This document shows positions 12,427 through 15,454 of a stretch of 15,454 nt of DNA, piece by piece (the stretch's first letter is position 1; the number at the start of each line of letters is the position of its first letter). The DNA lies in the NCBI GenBank assembly GCA_021648375.1, contig JAKISW010000051.1, positions 1 to 15,454 on the forward strand. The letters are read 5' to 3'. This DNA is from Devosiaceae bacterium. Lineage in GTDB: Bacteria > Pseudomonadota > Alphaproteobacteria > Rhizobiales > Devosiaceae. Below the pieces are notes generated by a model that saw only the letters and a program-made list of their open reading frames with translations, was not told the DNA's origin and did not search any database. A program made the translations under genes and the position numbers.

Positions 12427-12441
12427 GTTCCGTATTCGTTC
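12427..12441 (+). promoter_or_regulatory. LexA (SOS) box of the alphaproteobacterial type
   Basis: GTTC-CGTATTC-GTTC matches the alphaproteobacterial LexA consensus GTTC-N7-GTTC exactly. It lies 46 bp before the uvrB start and just upstream of a -10-like TATGTT (12446-12451), so bound LexA would block the promoter. It also lies 58 bp from the divergent thioesterase start and might affect that gene. Confidence 0.8.
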
Positions 12442-12487
12442 GCAATATGTTAGACGAAAAAACCACTTTCTAACAAGCTGAAAACTT

Positions 12488-15109
12488 ATGACCTCAGATA
12501 AAAAAACTCCCGACGATTCTGAATTTTCTATCGAGGATTTTTTTTCTGAGATCGAAAAGGCCGAAGATATTGAGGCATCCAAGCGCCTGCCCCAGGAGCG
12601 GTTAAAAAACAAACGGCGACTTGATAGAGAAGAAGCCAAACGCGCCACCACCAAAACCTCCTTTCCCGACTCGCCCACCGGCATGTCGCCCAAAAGTCCC
12701 AAATCCAAAGCCAATCCTGTCGATCGTCCAACAAATCTGGATGGATTTGCAGAACCCGCCCAGGCCGGTTTCAACCACCAACCAATCGGCGGGGGTGCCG
12801 GGGAAAGCCCTGCAAGGGCTGACGGCGGCGATGCAAAAAGTTTCGGGGATGCCGGGCAGCCCGTCGGCGCGAGACAAATAAAGCCTGCCGGCGTGAGACC
12901 AAACAAAGGCCCTGAAAGGGCCGACGGCGGCAATGTATCAAATGGCGGGGGTGCCGGACAACCCACCAGCGATGGTATAACAGCAACCGTCGCCGCCCTG
13001 CAAAACCTAATCGAACATGGCCGCGAAGTCGTGGAGGGGGCGCCCGCCTGGGCACCCCACAAGCCGGAGCGGCCGGAAAAAGCTCAAGGGGAAATCCCCT
13101 TTGAACTTGTCACCGATTTCACCCCGCAGGGAGATCAGCCAAGCGCCATTGCCGAACTAAAAGAGGGCATAGACAATGGGGAAAGCGATCAGGTTCTGCT
13201 TGGTGTCACCGGTTCTGGCAAAACCTTCACCATCGCCCAACTTATTGCCAAAACTCAGCGCCCTGCCCTGATTTTGGCCCCCAACAAGACCCTTGCCGCC
13301 CAGCTTTATGGGGAATTCAAAAGCTTTTTTCCCAACAATGCGGTGGAATATTTCGTCTCGTTTTATGACTATTATCAGCCCGAAGCCTATGTGCCGCGCA
13401 CCGATACCTATATCGAAAAAGACAGCGCCATCAATGATCAGATTGACCGCATGCGCCACTCGGCCACCCGCGCGGTGCTCGAGCGTGACGATGTAATCAT
13501 CATCGCCTCCGTCTCGTGCATTTATGGCATTGGCTCGGTAGAAACCTATACGGCCATGGTTTTTGATCTCAAAATCGGTCAGAAAATCGACCAGCGCCAA
13601 ATGTTGATTGATCTGGTGGCTTTACAATATAAGCGCGCTGATGCCGGATTTGCCCGTGGTGCCTTTCGGGTACGCGGCGACACCATAGAAATATTCCCCG
13701 CCCACTATGACAGTGCCGCATGGCGCATTTCGCTGTTTGGCGATGAGATTGAATCCATCACCGAATTCGACCCTCTGACCGGCAGAAAAATCCAAAACCT
13801 TAAAACCGTGCGCGTTTATGCCAATTCCCACTATGTCACTCCGCGCCCCACACTTTTGGAGGCCATGAAAAAAATAAAGGCCGAGCTGAAAATCCGCCTT
13901 GAGGAACTGAATAATGCAGGCCGTTTTTTAGAGGCCCAGCGCATCGAGCAGCGCACATTGTTTGATCTGGAAATGATGGAAGCCACCGGGGTTTGCGCCG
14001 GAATTGAAAACTACTCCCGCTACCTGACTGGTCGGCAACCGGGCGAGCCGCCCCCCACCCTGTTTGAATATCTGCCCGACAATGCGCTGATTTTTGTTGA
14101 TGAAAGCCATGTGACAATCGGCCAGCTCGGGGCCATGTATCGCGGTGATTTTAGGCGCAAAGCCACCTTGGCCGAATATGGATTTCGCCTGCCCTCATGC
14201 ATGGATAATCGACCGCTTCGGTTTGAAGAATGGAATGCCATGCGGCCGCAGTCGGTCTATGTTTCGGCCACCCCGGGAAAGTGGGAAATGGAGCAGACCG
14301 ATGGCGCTTTTGCCGAGCAGATTATTCGTCCCACCGGCCTAATTGACCCACCGGTGGAAATTCGCCCCGCCGGAACTCAGGTCGATGATGTAATTGACGC
14401 GGTGCGCAAAACCAACAAGGAAGGTTATCGCACTCTTATTACTACGCTGACCAAAAAAATGGCTGAAGACTTGACCGAATATATGCACGAACAAGGCATT
14501 CGCGTGCGCTATATGCACTCGGACGTTGATACGCTGGAGCGTATTGAAATCATCCGCGATTTGCGCCTTGGCGGCTTTGATGTGCTGATCGGCATCAACT
14601 TGTTGCGCGAAGGGCTGGATATTCCCGAATGTGCTTTGGTGGCGATTTTGGATGCCGATAAGGAAGGTTTTTTGCGCTCCGAAACTTCGCTTATTCAAAC
14701 CATTGGCCGCGCGGCGCGCAATGTGGATGGCAGGGTGATTTTATATGCCGACAAAATCACAGGCTCTATGGAACGAGCGCTGGCTGAAACCGACCGTCGC
14801 CGCGAAAAGCAACACGCCTATAATCTGGAACATAATATCACCCCCACTTCGATAAAATCCAACATCAAGGATATCGTTGATAGCGTTTATGAAAATGACC
14901 GGGTTACGGTCTCCACCGGCATTGGCAAAGACGGCAAAGAGCAGGTGCATGTGGGACAAAACCTCGCCGCAACTATCAAAGACCTTGAAACCCAGATGCG
15001 CGAAGCGGCGACGAATCTGGAGTTTGAAAAAGCAGCAAGGCTTAGAGACGAAGTGAAAAGATTACGAGAGATGGAACTAGACGTTCTGGATTCACATCTC
15101 GGCGAGTAA
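12488..15109 (+). CDS. uvrB: UvrB, excinuclease ABC subunit B
   Basis: UvrB is the damage-verifying helicase-like subunit of nucleotide excision repair, acting with UvrA and UvrC. The 873-residue protein has a non-conserved, charged and Gly/Pro-rich N-terminal extension (1-204), then the core from FELVTDFTPQGDQPSAI. Walker A GVTGSGKT is at 239-246, the beta-hairpin region FYDYYQPEAYVPRTDTYIEKD starts at 292, the DESH box at 538-541, motif VI QTIGRAARN at 737-745, and the UVR domain LEFEKAARLRDEVKRL lies close to the end. The extension contains two in-frame 57-nt repeats. The last 20 to 25 codons use AGA, AGG, TTA and CTA, unlike the CGC/CTG-rich body, and a second copy of the end lies downstream. 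ATG 12488 lacks a clear Shine-Dalgarno. A LexA box precedes the gene. Confidence 0.97.
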   Translation: MTSDKKTPDDSEFSIEDFFSEIEKAEDIEASKRLPQERLKNKRRLDREEAKRATTKTSFPDSPTGMSPKSPKSKANPVDRPTNLDGFAEPAQAGFNHQPIGGGAGESPARADGGDAKSFGDAGQPVGARQIKPAGVRPNKGPERADGGNVSNGGGAGQPTSDGITATVAALQNLIEHGREVVEGAPAWAPHKPERPEKAQGEIPFELVTDFTPQGDQPSAIAELKEGIDNGESDQVLLGVTGSGKTFTIAQLIAKTQRPALILAPNKTLAAQLYGEFKSFFPNNAVEYFVSFYDYYQPEAYVPRTDTYIEKDSAINDQIDRMRHSATRAVLERDDVIIIASVSCIYGIGSVETYTAMVFDLKIGQKIDQRQMLIDLVALQYKRADAGFARGAFRVRGDTIEIFPAHYDSAAWRISLFGDEIESITEFDPLTGRKIQNLKTVRVYANSHYVTPRPTLLEAMKKIKAELKIRLEELNNAGRFLEAQRIEQRTLFDLEMMEATGVCAGIENYSRYLTGRQPGEPPPTLFEYLPDNALIFVDESHVTIGQLGAMYRGDFRRKATLAEYGFRLPSCMDNRPLRFEEWNAMRPQSVYVSATPGKWEMEQTDGAFAEQIIRPTGLIDPPVEIRPAGTQVDDVIDAVRKTNKEGYRTLITTLTKKMAEDLTEYMHEQGIRVRYMHSDVDTLERIEIIRDLRLGGFDVLIGINLLREGLDIPECALVAILDADKEGFLRSETSLIQTIGRAARNVDGRVILYADKITGSMERALAETDRRREKQHAYNLEHNITPTSIKSNIKDIVDSVYENDRVTVSTGIGKDGKEQVHVGQNLAATIKDLETQMREAATNLEFEKAARLRDEVKRLREMELDVLDSHLGE
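12806..12964 (+). repeat. In-frame palindrome-bearing repeats in the uvrB linker
   Basis: Two 57-nt units, 12806-12862 and 12908-12964, are 102 nt apart and in frame. Each opens with a hairpin (AGCCCT-GCA-AGGGCT and GGCCCT-GAA-AGGGCC) followed by GACGGCGGC. The last part of a unit also precedes the first one (GGCGGGGGTGCCGG at 12788). A shorter repeat sits in the spacer (TCGGCGCGAGAC... and CCGGCGTGAGAC...). The encoded peptides are of the form RADGG...GAGQP. Confidence 0.85.
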
Positions 15110-15121
15110 TCTTTGCTTCGT

Positions 15122-15212
15122 CTCGCGAGCTTCAACGCGAGCCGCCGCCAATGCGGCGCGCTGCCGCAGGGTCAGGATTTGGAACAACGCGGATTTAGCG
15201 CGTCGTTCCAAA
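15122..15212. repeat. Palindrome-rich insert after uvrB
   Basis: Three hairpins follow the stop codon: CTCGCG/CGCGAG (15122-15141), GCCGC-CAAT-GCGGC (15144-15157), and a 14-bp stem with one mismatch between TTTGGAACAACGCG and CGCGTCGTTCCAAA (15178-15212, 7-nt loop). The block is GC-rich and lies between the two copies of the uvrB 3' end. It has no convincing coding frame of its own. Confidence 0.7.
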
Positions 15213-15230
15213 CCCGTTGCGACCCGCGAG

Positions 15231-15287
15231 GCAAATATATGGGATGAGGTGAAGCGATTGAAGGAAATGGAACTGGATGTTTTGTAA
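15231..15287 (+). pseudogene. Second copy of the uvrB 3' end (orphan fragment)
   Basis: This fragment reads ANIWDEVKRLKEMELDVL and a stop. Its last 14 codons match UvrB DEVKRLREMELDVL (15047-15088) in 13 of 14 residues, although 12 of 42 bases differ; apart from the single Arg/Lys codon the changes are synonymous. The fragment has no start codon and is not in reach of the uvrB frame, so it is a displaced or duplicated gene end. Confidence 0.8.
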
Positions 15288-15383
15288 GCACCGGGCGGCT
15301 GAACCCCTCCCCCTCACGGGCAGGGCTGGGGTGGGGGGCTTTCCACTGTTGAACCGTCTCCCGGATTTACTTCTATGCATACC

Positions 15384-15441
15384 GTCCCGGACTTGATCCG
15401 GGACCTCAAACCATTGACGAGGCCCCGGAGTAAATCCGGGG
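15384..15441. repeat. Pair of REP-like palindromes at window end
   Basis: GTCCCGG-ACTTGAT-CCGGGAC (15384-15404) and CCCCGGA-GTAAA-TCCGGGG (15423-15441) are two perfect hairpins 18 bp apart. CCCGGATTTACTTC at 15360-15373 is a further related half. Such 'cccggacttgatccggg' repeats are common between genes in alphaproteobacteria (recalled). The preceding C-rich stretch 15305-15343 contains no gene I can support. Confidence 0.75.
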
Positions 15442-15454
15442 AAGTGCCGCTATA

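Noticed and set aside
12379..13062. Long minus-strand ORF (227 residues) antisense to the uvrB start
   Set aside because: It mirrors the repetitive Gly/Pro-rich uvrB linker and covers the promoter region; its composition is what the antisense of that repeat would give.
15195..15380. Minus-strand ORF containing PPTPALPVRGRGS
   Set aside because: This peptide comes from C-rich and palindromic intergenic repeats; no start signal or family is visible.
1..15454. CRISPR array, tRNA, rRNA, transposase or integrase
   Set aside because: I looked for regularly spaced repeats, clover-leaf-like segments and recombinase motifs and found none; the repeats present are direct duplications or REP-like palindromes.

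Overview
The window looks like a chromosomal stretch from an alphaproteobacterium, most likely of the order Hyphomicrobiales (inference). The signs are a UvrB with a long N-terminal extension, a GTTC-N7-GTTC LexA-type box in front of it, a family of small secreted SH3 proteins, and rhizobial-style palindromic intergenic repeats. GC content is moderate and drops visibly in the segment 3890-5560. I see no rRNA, tRNA, CRISPR array, transposase or integrase.

Layout. Positions 1-2575 hold ordinary accessory genes: the N-terminal part of a DUF2867-like protein (minus), a RimJ/RimL-type acetyltransferase, a DUF4281/ABA4-like membrane protein divergent from a MarR regulator with a perfect palindrome between them, and a second GNAT acetyltransferase whose ribosome site and start codon are tandemly duplicated. 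Positions 2576-3445 hold a possible very small gene, a composite palindromic repeat, and a truncated-haemoglobin-like gene whose stop codon lies inside that repeat. Positions 3541-5907 form an AT-rich islet (an unknown 141-aa protein, a small secreted four-cysteine protein and an AAA/ABC-type ATPase) bracketed by two direct repeats of about 340 bp. Each repeat ends in the signal peptide of a secreted SH3 gene. The right copy leads into an intact gene; the left copy is a dead stub.

Positions 5849-11251 carry four secreted SH3 proteins built on one plan: signal peptide, bacterial SH3 domain, low-complexity linker, then an exchangeable C-terminal module. Three have beta/gamma-crystallin-like Ca-binding modules and one has a ricin-type beta-trefoil. 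With them are a small secreted protein of unknown function and an L,D-transpeptidase. The shared compartment suggests an envelope or periplasm locus. Three of the SH3 genes have the direct repeat GTTCA(G)-N5/6-GTTCA (11-bp period) upstream, which also literally fits the alphaproteobacterial SOS box spacing.

Positions 11351-12368 hold a small potassium-channel-like protein and a YiiD_C-type thioesterase (both minus). They diverge from uvrB (12488-15109), which has a canonical-looking SOS box upstream. uvrB has two in-frame 57-nt repeats in its N-terminal linker. A second, synonymously diverged copy of its last 14 shared codons lies about 150 bp beyond its stop, separated from it by a palindrome-rich insert. 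The window ends in further palindromic repeats.

The most unusual signals are the duplicated uvrB 3' end, the direct-repeat-flanked islet, the shared promoter motif of the SH3 cluster, and a two-stem repeat family with compensatory base changes.
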